The translations under genes and the position numbers were made by a program. Shown in pieces: positions 44,801 through 64,000 of a DNA stretch of 64,000 nucleotides (its first letter is position 1; every line of letters starts with the position of its first letter). Source of the stretch: Tribonema minus (Eukaryota > Sar > Xanthophyceae > Tribonematales > Tribonemataceae); NCBI GenBank assembly GCA_017506865.1, contig JAFCMP010000434.1:372001-436000 (forward strand), in the 5' to 3' direction. The notes beneath the pieces were generated by a model. It was not told the DNA's origin and ran no database searches. It was given only the letters and a program-made list of their open reading frames with translations.

Positions 44801-47800
44801 TCCACCTGACCGACTCGCTCATGCCAGCACATTCGTGAGGAAGCCTGCTAATGGTTTTTCTCCATCTTTGCTGCGCTTCACGTCAGGGCGGTGGCGGCTG
44901 GCGCCACCCCGTGCACGTCCACCTGGTGGACTTCCTCATCCTGGCTGGCAATGGCCGCAAGAACAACGACCAGTGGCAGGACTGGGACGCGCTGACGGGG
45001 GTACGTATGTTTTGGTGTTGTGCTCTACATACACACCCCATGCACATGCATACCTGCATACCCCATGTGCATGCATACCTGCCTCAGAGCGCGCGGCCAG
45101 CACGCGCGCAGCCGTACATAAATTGTTGTGTGTACGCAGCCACACATACTTGCAGTAAGTTTATATGATGCAGATATACACCATGTACGTCAAATGGAAG
45201 CCATGTTTGAACGCGCATGGACTCGCTTGCGCTGGCCGGCGTGGCTGCCGCATGCATTGTGGCGAGCTGGCACATGGAGAACGGTTGAGGTAATTGTCAG
45301 AATAGGCTGTGTGGCACTTGTGCCTTAAACTATAAGTACTACTTACCCTTACTCATACATACATGCATACCACACTCTGTGCCTATGCCTACCCTCACCC
45401 ATTACATACCTGCCCACCCCGCATTGCATTGCCACAGTCGACCAGCCTCTTTACTCACATATACACATCACCCTTATGCCTACCCTCACCCTCGCATACA
45501 TGCCTACCCCGCCCCGCCCCGCCGCCGCAGTCTACCGGCCTCTTCAGCTCCTACAGCCCCTTTGCGTGCTTCGACAACACGGACTGCCCCACCTCCATGA
45601 CCTGCGTCAAGCCTGCGCCGCGCAACCTCCGCGGCGGCGGCGGCGGCGGCGACGACTTCAACGCCCCTGGCATCAACATTGCCACCAACATCCAGGTCTC
45701 CGTCAACGCCGACGGCAGGCCGCAGCAGTACTCGTCGCCGCCCGGTGAGTCCCAGTCTGAATCTCTGGTTTCCGTGGCGTGCGGCGCTGCTGTCACAGTG
45801 TTGGTATGTTTTCAGGGCAGCAGTGTTTGTACTCGGGGGAAGTTGATGGAAATGGCGCGGTGCTCGGGGCGTCATCACTCGCAGTAAGGCCGATAGCACT
45901 GCGTACCTTGAAGTTGGCCTCTGCGTGTGTGCTCTGGCAGGTACGCTTGGGCCGCCATGCATGTCACAACTACTTCAGTTGACCAGGATTGTGTTCAGCA
46001 AAGGGTGAAAACATGTTGATCTTTTCTTTTGAATCAGAACAAAAGCTCAGAATACGCCATCAGTAAACATCCAAAGAGAGAGATACAGTGTACCCACACA
46101 CACCCTGACGAACACCCCCCCCCAGCCACTCACCCCCCCCCCGCCCCCCTTTTAACTGCTCGCTGCGACAGGCATCGAGAAGAAGTGCACGCCCGCTCCC
46201 ACCGACAGCGCCGCAGCCAGCGGCAGCGGCAGCACGACCGGCGCAGTTGACCCCAACTCCATCAACACGGACTCACTGGCCCTGCTCGGCGGCGCCGGCG
46301 GCGCCACCGTCGGCACCACCGTCGGACCGACAGGTATGCGCTTGAACTTGTGGTGTGCACGAGGTTGAAGTAGAGGGGGGAGGGGGGGGGGGGGCTGTCA
46401 GTCCCAGCTCCATCAAGACGACTCACTGGCGCTCCCGGGCGCGGTGTGCGCGGCGTGCCCGAGAGTGCGTATTGCACGACCCTGAAGTAGCACATGTGGA
46501 GAGTTGAAGTTTTTGCAAGAGTTCAAGTTTTTGCAAGGCAACCTGCTCACAGCGAAGGAGCCCAAGTCCTCAAAATGCGAAAGAGCTCAACTCCGCGCAC
46601 TTCATCTGGCTCTTGTAACACTGCGCAGGCGCCACCAACCTCGGAACCGCGGCGACTGGCGGCGCCACCGTCGGCACCGGCGCCACCCCTGCTGCCGGCG
46701 CCGGCGCCACACCTGTCCCCGGCGCTGGCACGACTCAGGCCGCCGGTGCCCCTGCCACGCGCGCCACTACCCCCCGCCGCATCGCCAATGGCACCTGCAC
46801 GCTCAAGGCGCCCTGCACCATCGACGAGCAGTGCGTGCCGGGTACGTATGTATACGTATGTATATGACTAGGGTTAGGGTTAGGGTTAGAGTCAGATTGA
46901 GGGTTACATAGGGATAGGGTTAGGGGTAAATTCATGGCACCTGCACGCTCAAGGCGCCCTGCACCATTGACGAGCAGTGCGTGCTGGGTACGTATGTATG
47001 CGCAGGATTAGGGCTAGGGTTGGAATTTAGGGTTACCCAGGGTTAGGGTTAGGGTTACATTTATGGCACCGCTCAAGGCGCCGTGCACCATCGACGAGCA
47101 GTGCGTGCCGGGTACATATGTATGCGCAGGATTGAGGGCTAGGGTTGGAATTTAGGGTTACCCAGGGTTAGGGTCAGGGTTACATTTATGGCACCGCTCA
47201 AGGCGCCCTGCACCATCGACGAGCAGTGCGTGCCGGGCACGTACTTCAAGTTGTATGTGAATATATGCGTAGGAGTGCAAGTATTTGTTTGCTCTGGGCG
47301 CAAGCGCCGGCGCGCGGACTGCTTCTGACGCAGAATCTAGGGTCAGGGTCAGCGTGGAAGCGCCGAGGTTAGGGTAAGGGTTAGGGCGAAGCTATGGACA
47401 GGGCAATGCACCCAACGTGCGGAGCTGTACCTGTAACCCTAACCCTAACCCTCAGCCTAGGGCAACCACGGACCAGCAGGCCACTACACGCTTTCGACGC
47501 ACATATTTGTGAACGATTATTTCCACATTTGGCAGCCTCGGCCTTGCCCGAAGCAATGCGCAACTGGCACAAACCCCAACGCATTCACGTCGTTCTCAAC
47601 CTTGCATGAACCCCCCCTCTCCCTCCCCCGATTTGCCTTCCCCTAACTGCAGGCACGTACTGCGTTGCCGGCTCGTGCGTGGAGAACCAGCTGCGCAAGT
47701 GGGAGCACGACTCCCCCAAGGGTGAGTGGTTCTGAGTGACTCTGACTCCCCATGATTTTAGCCCATGTGTGGCAGGTGTACAGTATTACGCTATACGCGT

Positions 47801-50800
47801 AATACCACCAGGAGCAGGCTGATCTAGCTTGCGGTGCCTTGCAGGGTATACCTACCGTATTGTGTGTGCATGGTGCTGAGCGCTGTTTGTAACTGCCGCC
47901 GCATACTTCTATACTTCTATGTGTATATACTTCTATATATGCTTTGTGTACATATGCACTGCTCATGGTTCCTGCAGCCGCATAGAGATATCTACTGCTT
48001 TGTGTACATACATACCGCTAACGGTGCTGAGCGCTGTCTGCACCTGCCGCCGCCCCTTTTTCTGCAGACGTTGGGCACCTGGGCAATGGCCACAGCCTGT
48101 GGTACCTGGCCCGCTTTGGCCCCATCGAGACCGACTACATGTTCCACTGTGAGTCATTGAGCCCTTGAAACTAATGCCTAGTTTACTTGGAATCTTCAAA
48201 AAAATGCCTAGTCCACATTCCAAGTGGTGCCTGCTTTTGTGTCGCATGTTGCGAGGAGCGCCTGACAATGTCAAATCTAGGGTTGGAGGTTGACTAAGGG
48301 TTAGGGCTAGCCACGGGACATCAAGTGCTTGGCATTGATGAATTTCGACAGCAGTGTGCCTTGCACAAAGCCACTGGCGGCTGCTCCTTGAACATGCATG
48401 CTGCCAAGTTTGAGCGCTGCCGCCCTCTGATGCTGATCGCTGCCACCTGTTCTGCCGCGATCGTGCGCAGGCCACAACACGGTGCACGAGGACAACGCCA
48501 TGATGATCGCATTCGGTGAGTGCCGGCGTGCGTTGTGTGGGACTCTGCCACTGCGCTGTGTAGGACCGTCATTGCCCAGGTGCTTGATGCGGCAAGTGCT
48601 GCCTGCGCGCAATGGACGCGCACAGGCGACACGACACCACTACACACCTCGCAAAACTGTCAACGCGCAGCTGATGGTGTTGCACCGCCGACTCCCGTCA
48701 TTGCAGCCCAAGCATTCGGACTCAGGCACGCCCTTCAGCCCTGTAACCCTAGCTCTGCCCCTGTGCTCTCATCACCCGCACCTGCCGCATGATGCCTCGT
48801 GTGAAAAAAGCGTGTTCCGTAATGCCAAGGTCAACCCTACTTCAACCCTACCTACAACACCCTAACCCTAACCCCCTACCTACCTACCCCCCGCAGGCAC
48901 CGGCCGCGTGAAGCCTGGCGTGCCCAACCCGTGGGGCCCGCAGGGCGTTGGCGCTGTCCCCGGAGATGACCTGTTTGTGCACCACTTTGGACAGAAGTAC
49001 ACGCCCGTGGACCTCTGGGCGCCCGGGCCGTACCCCTTCCAGCTGGCGCCGCAGTTCGCGAGCGGCGACGCGCTGGTGAGTCACTTGAAGTCGTATCTGC
49101 TTGATGAAGTTGTGCCCAACACGTGATGTTTGAGGTTGCGTCCTGCCTGATGGAGTTTCATCCGGACTGTGGGTTGTTGAAGTTGTGTCTGCTTGTTGAA
49201 GTTGTGTCCGCCTCAACGCCGCAGTGTGCGCTGAGAGGGGCCAGTGGCCACATGCGCCTGCGCCTGCCGCCATTTTGCCTCTCTTTGCCAGTTGCGGTGT
49301 CCCCAGCTGGTGCTGAGCATCACTAACCCCAAATCTCTGCACCCTCAAGTCCAGCTGTGGCCGCGCATTAGAGCCACCTACCTACCGTCGCTTCATCCTC
49401 TATGTCGTGTCATGCAGTCATGCCTCACCAGCAACTCACGCCCTTTCCCTCCCCCCGAACTGATCACCTCCTAACCCTGATGTACCTCTAACCCCAATCG
49501 CGCCGCCGCTGCCTTCTCCACTCGCGAACTGCCTTCTCTGATCGCAAGCTGACCACATCCTGACCCCGATGTAACACTCACACCGACCGCACCGCCACTG
49601 CCTCCTCTGCTCGCGAACTGACCACCCCCTGACCCTGATGTAGCTCAAACCCCAGCCGCCGCTGCCTTCTCTGCTCACGCTTTTGTGTCGTCATTGTGCA
49701 GTCGCCGCTGAGCAGCACGGACGCCACCGGCCTCATCAACTCGGACCAGAGGAACCCCGAGTCCAACCTGTCCTTCCCCGCCGCGACCGCGTCGGCATTC
49801 ACCACCGACTACACGTGCCCGCGCTTCTACAGCGCCGTGTACGACGTGTACTACGCGTGCAACCCGCCCGCCAGAGGTCAGTGCTCAGCCCTAACCCTTG
49901 CCCTAGGACTACCTACAGCGCTGTGTGTATGATGTGTACTACGCATTGCAACGCGCCGGCCAGCGGTCAGTGCTGACTTCAGCATCAGCTGCACTGTGCG
50001 CTTTCGCCTCCGCTGCGACTACTGCAGCACTGCATGCGCCTCTGTGTGACTTACTCCCCCCCCCCCCAAACTTCCCCTCTCTCCTCACTGACCCCCCCCT
50101 CCCCCTCTCCCCCCCCCGCTCGCTTCTTCAACTTGAACTTCAACAGTTGCGGGCCTCCCCGTGCGCGACGGCGTGGACACGCACAACGTCGTCAACACAC
50201 AGACCGTCTTCCCCAACTACAACGTCCCCAACACGTTCTTCTACAACCCCATCCGCCAGAACGCGTGGTCGGTGGACTACACGCTGCCCAACTCGGCCAA
50301 CCCCGCCGCTGCCAACCCGCCGCTGGCCGGCCCCGCCGTCGTCCCCACGAGTGAGTGCACACAGCGAGTGACAGGGCCGAATGATATGCAGTCGGGAATC
50401 GCGCACCAAGTGTTGTTCCCAAAGTGCATGAGTAGTAGAGCAGTGATTCAGGCACAAGGCGCACAAAACACAGGGTTAGGGTTAGGGTTAGGGTTAGGGT
50501 TAGTGCGGAATAGTCATAGTCTCGAGCGTGTTTGAACGGTGCAGGGGTTCTCAGCAGCATAATACTCAAGTACGCTTCACTTGTTCTCCGCCCCCCACAC
50601 TCTCTCTGATACTAAAGAACACTTCACTGGGCTTTTTTTGCGCTCTGAGTGATGTAAAAGCAAGTACACTCGCTCTCCACCCCCCACACTCTCTGACTCT
50701 CATCCCCCCCCCCTCCCCCTCCCTCCCCCTGTGCAGCCACCTTCATCAAGCGCGCCGCGACGTGGCTGGAGGACGCCTGCGTGCAGTTCCAGTGCCTCAA

Positions 50801-50897
50801 CCGCCCGCCGTACGTGCCCAACCCGCCGCTCGCCGCCGCCCCCGCGCGCAAGCTCGCCAACGCGGAGCCCATCGCGCCCCTGCACCGCCGCCAGTAG
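35888..50897 (+). CDS. Secreted multicopper oxidase (CotA / bilirubin-oxidase type), 25 exons
   Basis: Exon starts: 35888, 36144, 37244, 37774, 38827, 39668, 40090, 40578, 41261, 41779, 42624, 42985, 43629, 44172, 44887, 45531, 46172, 46629, 47653, 48068, 48471, 48897, 49702, 50147 and 50737. They total 3258 nt, 1085 aa. A signal peptide (to about residue 24, QASA) implies secretion. All copper ligands are present: HLHG (196-199), WYHDH (233-237), HPVHVH (554-559) and HCHNTVHEDNAM (831-842), giving type 1, 2 and 3 sites with an axial Met. The protein should oxidise an unknown substrate while reducing O2 to water. It is about twice the size of CotA. Between the third and fourth motifs lie Cys clusters (598-610 and 767-790) separated by a Gly/Ala/Thr/Pro linker, and about 240 residues follow the last motif. 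A tandem paralog lies downstream. Substrate (metal, pigment, phenol) is not predictable. Confidence 0.95.
36720..36980 (+). repeat. Degenerate TTAGGG-like tract in oxidase 1 intron 2
   Basis: The stretch is rich in ttaggg/ttgggg variants spaced irregularly. It resembles decayed interstitial telomere repeat. Confidence 0.5.
37150..37243 (+). repeat. Exon-edge echo: oxidase 1 exon 3 (weak)
   Basis: Around 37153-37187 the sequence gcgcggcc...gagcacgccgaacttca resembles the middle of exon 3 (gcacggccgg...gagcacgcccatgttca). It is decayed; the paralog has a much clearer echo at the same exon. Confidence 0.5.
37917..38160 (+). repeat. Exon-edge echoes: oxidase 1 exon 4 donor (2 copies)
   Basis: The exon end (gccgccccgccggctacgta) with gg|gtgag recurs with a donor after 38030, 114 bp from the true donor (37916). 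A decayed copy lies at 38129-38156, where the donor is lost. Confidence 0.88.
38363..38386 (+). repeat. Interstitial telomere repeat (TTAGGG)4
   Basis: Four perfect TTAGGG units lie in intron 4 of oxidase 1. Confidence 0.95.
38690..38826 (+). repeat. Exon-edge echo: oxidase 1 exon 5 acceptor
   Basis: The exon start (cgcgcatcctga.atacagc ... cacgcagggcgc) is echoed at about 38694-38752, 133 bp before the true exon. Two ttgaagt-type blocks lie between. Confidence 0.9.
38997..39145 (+). repeat. Exon-edge echo: oxidase 1 exon 5 donor
   Basis: The exon end is copied at 39047-39141 with donor ggtgagc after 39141 (145 bp period). The copy retains the first copper motif as VHVHGSAST, where the true exon has VHLHGSAST. 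Confidence 0.92.
40211..40238 (+). repeat. Interstitial telomere-type repeat
   Basis: A short TTAGGG run (ttagggatagggttagggtt) lies in intron 7 of oxidase 1. Confidence 0.85.
40370..40577 (+). repeat. Exon-edge echo: oxidase 1 exon 8 acceptor
   Basis: The acceptor cag plus gacaacacgtaccacggcct is copied from about 40419, roughly 159 bp before the true exon at 40578. About 33 nt of exon are kept, almost unchanged. Confidence 0.93.
41368..41570 (+). repeat. Exon-edge echoes: oxidase 1 exon 9 donor (2 copies)
   Basis: The exon end (gttggcagcgctcacgtcaa ... ctacgg|gtgag) is copied at 41471-41502, 135 bp downstream and nearly identical. A shorter decayed copy begins at 41541. Confidence 0.93.
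41600..41778 (+). repeat. Exon-edge echo: oxidase 1 exon 10 acceptor
   Basis: The exon start (tgacatccagctggtcaacg) is echoed near 41627-41680 and runs on to a degenerate gatgaaggtggagag. The offset is about 150 bp. Confidence 0.88.
42330..42623 (+). repeat. Exon-edge echo and tandem units: oxidase 1 exon 11 acceptor
   Basis: Three or four related units (cctcctctgcgcccccctca, atgaagttc, ctgtggacgctccgt) fill the intron end. One carries catacctacccccgcagaca, a near copy of the true acceptor, about 98 bp upstream of it. Confidence 0.85.
43211..43330 (+). repeat. Exon-edge echo: oxidase 1 exon 12 donor
   Basis: The exon end (ccccaacggagacctccaag) returns as ccccaatggagacctccaag ending at 43323, 113 bp on. 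The donor has become gggagc and is dead. Confidence 0.88.
44292..44580 (+). repeat. Exon-edge echoes: oxidase 1 exon 14 donor (2 copies)
   Basis: The exon end (gacggcatcgagctctggaa) and the intron start (atctagggcttggg) are copied with a donor gtaaca after 44406 (115 bp) and again at 44490-44545. In the last copy the codons next to the donor are deleted. Confidence 0.93.
44760..44886 (+). repeat. Exon-edge echo: oxidase 1 exon 15 acceptor
   Basis: The exon start with the third copper motif (ctggcgccaccccgtgcacg) is copied after a CAG ending at 44771, 115 bp before the true acceptor. The echo thus also encodes HPVHVH before diverging. Confidence 0.93.
45370..45530 (+). repeat. Exon-edge echo: oxidase 1 exon 16 acceptor
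   Basis: A copy of the exon start (cag then tcgaccagcctctt) starts at 45438, 93 bp before the true exon at 45531. The preceding pyrimidine block (cctatgcctaccctcaccc) is duplicated with it. Confidence 0.88.
46334..46480 (+). repeat. Exon-edge echo: oxidase 1 exon 17 donor side
   Basis: Part of exon 17 (aactccatcaacacggactc) recurs as agctccatcaagacgactca near 46397-46445 after a poly-G tract. No donor is evident in the copy. Confidence 0.75.
46842..47260 (+). repeat. Exon-edge echoes: oxidase 1 exon 18 donor (3 copies)
   Basis: The exon end encoding the Cys module (APCTIDEQCVPG) is copied three times, each with telomere-like ttagggtta sequence between. Donors follow 46841 (true), 46987 and 47111; the last copy, near 47237, has gcacgt in place of gtacgt. 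Spacings are about 146, 124 and 126 bp. Confidence 0.95.
46868..46889 (+). repeat. Interstitial telomere repeat
   Basis: About three TTAGGG units lie just inside intron 18 of oxidase 1. Similar tracts recur between the echoes near 47035-47060. Confidence 0.9.
47434..47452 (+). repeat. Interstitial telomere repeat (CCCTAA)3
   Basis: Three CCCTAA units lie in intron 18, in the opposite orientation to the TTAGGG tracts upstream in the same intron. Confidence 0.9.
49877..49990 (+). repeat. Exon-edge echo: oxidase 1 exon 23 donor
   Basis: The exon end (tacagcgccgtgtacgacgt ... gccag.g|gtcagtgct) is copied at 49914-49965 with the unusual donor gtcagt preserved. The period is 89 bp. Confidence 0.93.
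50472..50503 (+). repeat. Interstitial telomere repeat (TTAGGG)5
   Basis: Five perfect units lie in intron 24 of oxidase 1, the longest such tract in the window. Confidence 0.95.
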
Positions 50898-51914
50898 GCG
50901 CCGCGCGCGCAGGCACGTCAACTTCAATCTTGCAGTTCGGCCCCCCAGGCGCTGTGGGGCGAGTCGGGCCCTGGCGGCGGTGCATGGATGGTGTGTTGTG
51001 GCACAACTTCTCTGAGTTGACGCGGCTTGTATGTTGAGTGATTGGCGCGAGCTCAATGACCAAGGTCTTGTAGGTCCTGGCTGCGCTGGTGTAGCTGTGG
51101 ATCTTTGGGGGGGAGTCCAAGCCCTAGAGTAGGCGGCCAAAAGTGTGGCCTGCTCCTGTCCATGATGTGATTGGGGGGAGGGGAGGGGGGGGGGGGGGGG
51201 GGCAGGTGAGAAGGTACTGCCGCTGGCCGGTGCAGCGCAGCGAGTGTGCGCGTCGTCTGCTGCCGTCCAAGCGCGAGAGAGAAACACCTGTCCCCCTGTG
51301 TTTGTGTGTTCCGTAAGGGCAAGGGGAGAGGGGAAATCCGGCAGCTTCCACTAAGGCCGCCTTAGGCGCTGTAGGAGAAGAGAGAGTCCTGACCGCGGCG
51401 CGTGCGTGTTCCTGCCTGTAGGGTACCGGTATTGTTCCGTGCAGGCTTGACCTGACACTAAGAGGGTGGCGCCTTGCTGTTGGCTGCCCCCCGAGGACCG
51501 CATTGTCCTTCCCGCCTGCCCCTGCGTGCTGTTAGCATATTTCTTGGTGTCCTTTTCCGCATCCGCCGTTTCCGGTATCCTGTGCGTACGTCCTTCCGAA
51601 GCGGTAGACGCTGCTGTACTGTGAATGGAATGCCCGTTGTGAGCACGGTGCCGTTTTGCCTTTTTGCTGCCCTGTGCTGCTTGCTGCCTTGCCTTTTGCT
51701 TTGCAATGCCCGCAAATGTGCACATGCACGCGCGTGGGTGCCAGAACACATGGATTGATACACGCACAGTCACAGGCGTGAATGACAAGCAGTCCATATA
51801 CGAATGTTCACCACAGACCCGCACCAGTCCGCTGGCAGGCCCACTGCATGATTGTTGCCTAGAGGATGGATGTAGCTGCTCATACTGTACCATACAACAA
51901 TTGGCAAGGATACT

Positions 51915-52510
51915 TCATTTGTGTAATAATGGCGGCGGCGGCGTTTGGGTGGTTGCCGTTGAGACGCTTTCAGACTGTCACACGACATGTAGATTCCGTA
52001 CAGCAAGCTTCAAGTTAGATGCCACTTATCTGGGCCTTTTTGCGCCCTGAGCGAGAATCTTAATAAAAGTACCAGCTGCACTTACGCTCGGCACTGTCGG
52101 CAGCGCTCCACATGGCGTACTCTGGCCGTGTCATGACACACATGGCAGAATCCAGGGGGGGGGGGCACATGGAGGAGGACGTAGGGGAGGACCCCGAGAT
52201 GCCATTTGGCGGCGGTGGCGTTTGAGTGGTTGTCGTTGCGACACTTTCAGACTGTCATACAACATGTAGATTCCTTACAGCTAGATGCCAATCATCTGGG
52301 CTTTTTCGCGCCCTGAGCGAGAATTAATAAAAAGTACCAGCTGCCCTCAGGCTACAGCGACTTGCAGTGATGGTAACCTGAAGTGATCGTCAGGGCGCAC
52401 TGAGACACTTCAAGTTGTAGTAGGATCCATGTAGACTCTCACTAGCAAGCTTGACATCCACCAGCTCGGCTTTCTTGCCCTAGGCGAGAATTTTAAAATT
52501 CAGAAGTGCG
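51915..52510 (+). repeat. Duplicated block with polyadenylation-type signals
   Basis: The units 51930-52085 and 52205-52345 share gactgtca.ac.acatgtagat, ctgggc.tttt.gcgccctga and aataaaa.gtaccagctg. A third, partial unit at 52430-52510 has lost the AATAAA. A related ctgggctttttttgcgc also occurs at 50627, inside the last oxidase 1 intron. Confidence 0.8.
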
Positions 52511-53426
52511 CTCCCCAAGCAAGAATATACATAAAGTACTTATGATCTTGTATTTATAGCAGCCCCAAGGTGGGCTTGATGCGTTGGATAAGATTGCAAG
52601 AAACTAAAATCGGACGGGCCCTTAGAGCCCTGCGTTGCAGGCTTGTACTAGACTCATGGGGGGCAGACACAGCGGCACCCAGTCTGAGCCACACCTATCG
52701 TAGCCGATGTCTCCATCTCTTGAGCGAAAACGCCGGAGGACCGCGGTTATGCCTCTAGTATACATTTGGGCCAGAGGCGCCCGGTCCTCGATTCCTTGCC
52801 TAAGCACGCCGCTGACGTGCCTGGCCGAGGTTCTCTTTCTTGCGTGTTCAAGCAAACGATCTACAGTGTGCCCTGATGCTATCCGTATCCCCATGTTCCA
52901 ATATCCCCTGCTGCTGCCCAAAGCCGTATCCTCACCACACGCGACTCCGCAGCTCCTGCTCACAGCCAGCATCTCCCATCCCCTTGCTGCCTGATGCACC
53001 CTCGCCACCATCAGCGCCACCGCGAGCGCTGCCGCACCTCTCGGTGCTAACGAGCAGAGAAAGCATGTACGGATTTGGTACATAAAGTACACCTCACGTC
53101 ATGTGGAAGCCTAAATTTACCCCTACGCAGGTTGTTCACGTTCACGTTCACATGTATGCGTAATGGCTAGCAGCTGCCACACATGGCGCTCTTCAGCGGC
53201 ATGCAGCGCCCCACCCTCATTTCTTAATGCATTGTAATACTACAACATATATGGTAGCATGTTTCACAACACGCACGCTTAGTGTGCTCTTGCAACAACG
53301 ATGCAATCACAGCAGCGAGGCTGACCTTCAAAAGCAATGACCTTTAGGTGATTGGCAAAGGCCTCTGCGTGCGTCCACGAGGGCTTGCAGGCTGTTGAGC
53401 TCAAAGACTCGGATGCTTCGCACTTG

Positions 53427-53442
53427 GGGATATATATAAGCA
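53427..53442 (+). promoter_or_regulatory. TATA-like element upstream of oxidase 2
   Basis: The stretch ggatatatataagc lies about 340 bp upstream of the oxidase 2 ATG. The spacing would need a long 5' leader or a 5' UTR intron, so the assignment is tentative. Confidence 0.3.
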
Positions 53443-53778
53443 TCGCAAACCTCAGCCACCAACAGTTTGCGATTTTGCGTTCAGCGACCACTGGATCGCC
53501 TCCAGCGAGCTGACGCAGCAAGCCTTTGTCGGTCACGCCACTTGATGGCCCCCGTGCCACACTGGGCAGGACAAATATCAGGCCGCTCAGGACACACACC
53601 AAAAGTCTCTCGCCTCGGCCTCTCCGTAACTGTTTTGAAACCGAATGGAACGTTCAAAAACGGCAAAAACGTAAAACTCCGCGCCTTCTCAAGACACGGC
53701 AACCGCTTAGCTTCTTTAAGAGCAGCTTTGCACACATAAAGTTGCCAGACCTGAGTCCTGGCACGATCGTGCAAGATC

Positions 53779-63390
<9,612 letters not shown>

Positions 63391-64000
63391 GTACACTGAA
63401 CTGCGCACTGTACTACCCTGGCCTCAGCCCTAAAACTAGTTGTCCCTCACCAGTGCAGGCTCAGGGCTTGCCCAGGCATCCAACGCTGCATGGCGGAGCT
63501 GCCCCCCCCCCCTCCATCTTGGCACTGATGGTAGCTGACTGAGGCTTGCGAGCGGAGCCAAAGGTTGTCTACGGTAACTGTGACGATATGCACGAAGCCC
63601 CCCCCCCCCCCCCCCCCCCCAGCATCTCAACCCTAGTCTAGCTAGACAGGAGTGTCAGCACCTACTGGCAACAATGGCATGCCGCCATACTGTATACAGG
63701 GCTGTGATGCATTCATCACTGACTGAGACTTGCGAGCAGAGTTTGCAGTTGTCACTTCTTTGAAGTTGCACACACACACCACACGCTCACAGGCCCGTCC
63801 TTCCACCCCCCGTGCAGACTGCAGCGCCAAATTGCAGATGTAATGTAGCCCTGCGATACGGCCGGCCTCAGCCAATACCGCGGCAGATGTCTTGATGAAT
63901 TGGGAATGTGGACTCTGCTCTCCTCATTGGCTGTGTGCCCTCGCTGCACATCCGACCCCTCCCCCCCGCATTATCTCGGCCCTAGTATGTAGATGGACAG

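Larger units (their letters stand above)
50898..53778. other. Intergenic region between the two oxidases
   Basis: No gene is supportable. The region contains poly-G runs (51183-51202), a duplicated block with AATAAA signals (51915-52510), and a TATA-like stretch near 53430. A minus-strand open frame at 51351-51893 shows no recognisable motif. Confidence 0.5.

Noticed and set aside
51351-51893. Minus-strand 180-codon ORF between the oxidases
   Set aside because: No recognisable motif, no splice or start support, and the composition is like the spacer.

Overview
The window looks like nuclear DNA of a GC-rich, intron-dense protist. The genes are split by many GT-AG introns with coding-quality splice phases. 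TTAGGG-type telomere repeats lie scattered inside introns, and there is a non-LTR retroelement, an unconventional ankyrin-repeat gene and long low-complexity tracts. No bacterial operon or Shine-Dalgarno organisation is seen. A stramenopile-like alga or relative would fit, but this is inference; the sequence does not name the organism.

Layout. 0-5.3 kb: a left-edge ORF on the minus strand (C4 zinc finger plus RGG tail, running off the window) sits head to head with a plus-strand non-LTR retroelement ORF (reverse transcriptase plus a restriction-like endonuclease region). 5.5-17.7 kb: two minus-strand copies of an unrecognised gene family (degenerate copy A at 5.8-8.1 kb, apparently intact multi-exon copy B at 11.6-17.7 kb) flank a two-exon plus-strand ankyrin-type gene. 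17.8-21.9 kb is repeat-rich and has no gene I can defend. 22.0-23.4 kb: a P-loop ATPase ORF pair, in two frames. 24.0-34.1 kb: a ten-exon NOP58 gene (box C/D snoRNP core). 35.9-50.9 kb: a 25-exon secreted multicopper oxidase (1085 aa, all four copper motifs). 53.8 kb to the right edge: a tandem paralog of that oxidase, of which exons 1-12 are visible.

For NOP58 and both oxidases the exon phases close exactly: 1593 nt, 3258 nt and 1440 nt, all multiples of three. The oxidase paralogs share exon lengths almost perfectly (69, 130, 143, 170, 33, 77, 111, 107, 167, 85 nt). The only differences are the first exon, two extra codons in exon 12, and one additional intron that splits exon 8 of the second copy.

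The most striking feature is a recurrent structure I call exon-edge echoes. At about thirty splice junctions, in at least four genes and on both strands, the adjoining intron carries one to three tandem, diverged copies of the terminal 20-100 nt of the exon together with the splice site and the first stretch of intron. Periods are mostly 80-180 bp. Donor-side echoes lie downstream of the exon and acceptor-side echoes lie upstream, as expected from repeated tandem duplications that straddle splice sites. Many echoes keep an intact GT or AG and even catalytic residues. This looks like an active, genome-wide process of intron growth or splice-site duplication, and it is the main candidate for something undescribed here.
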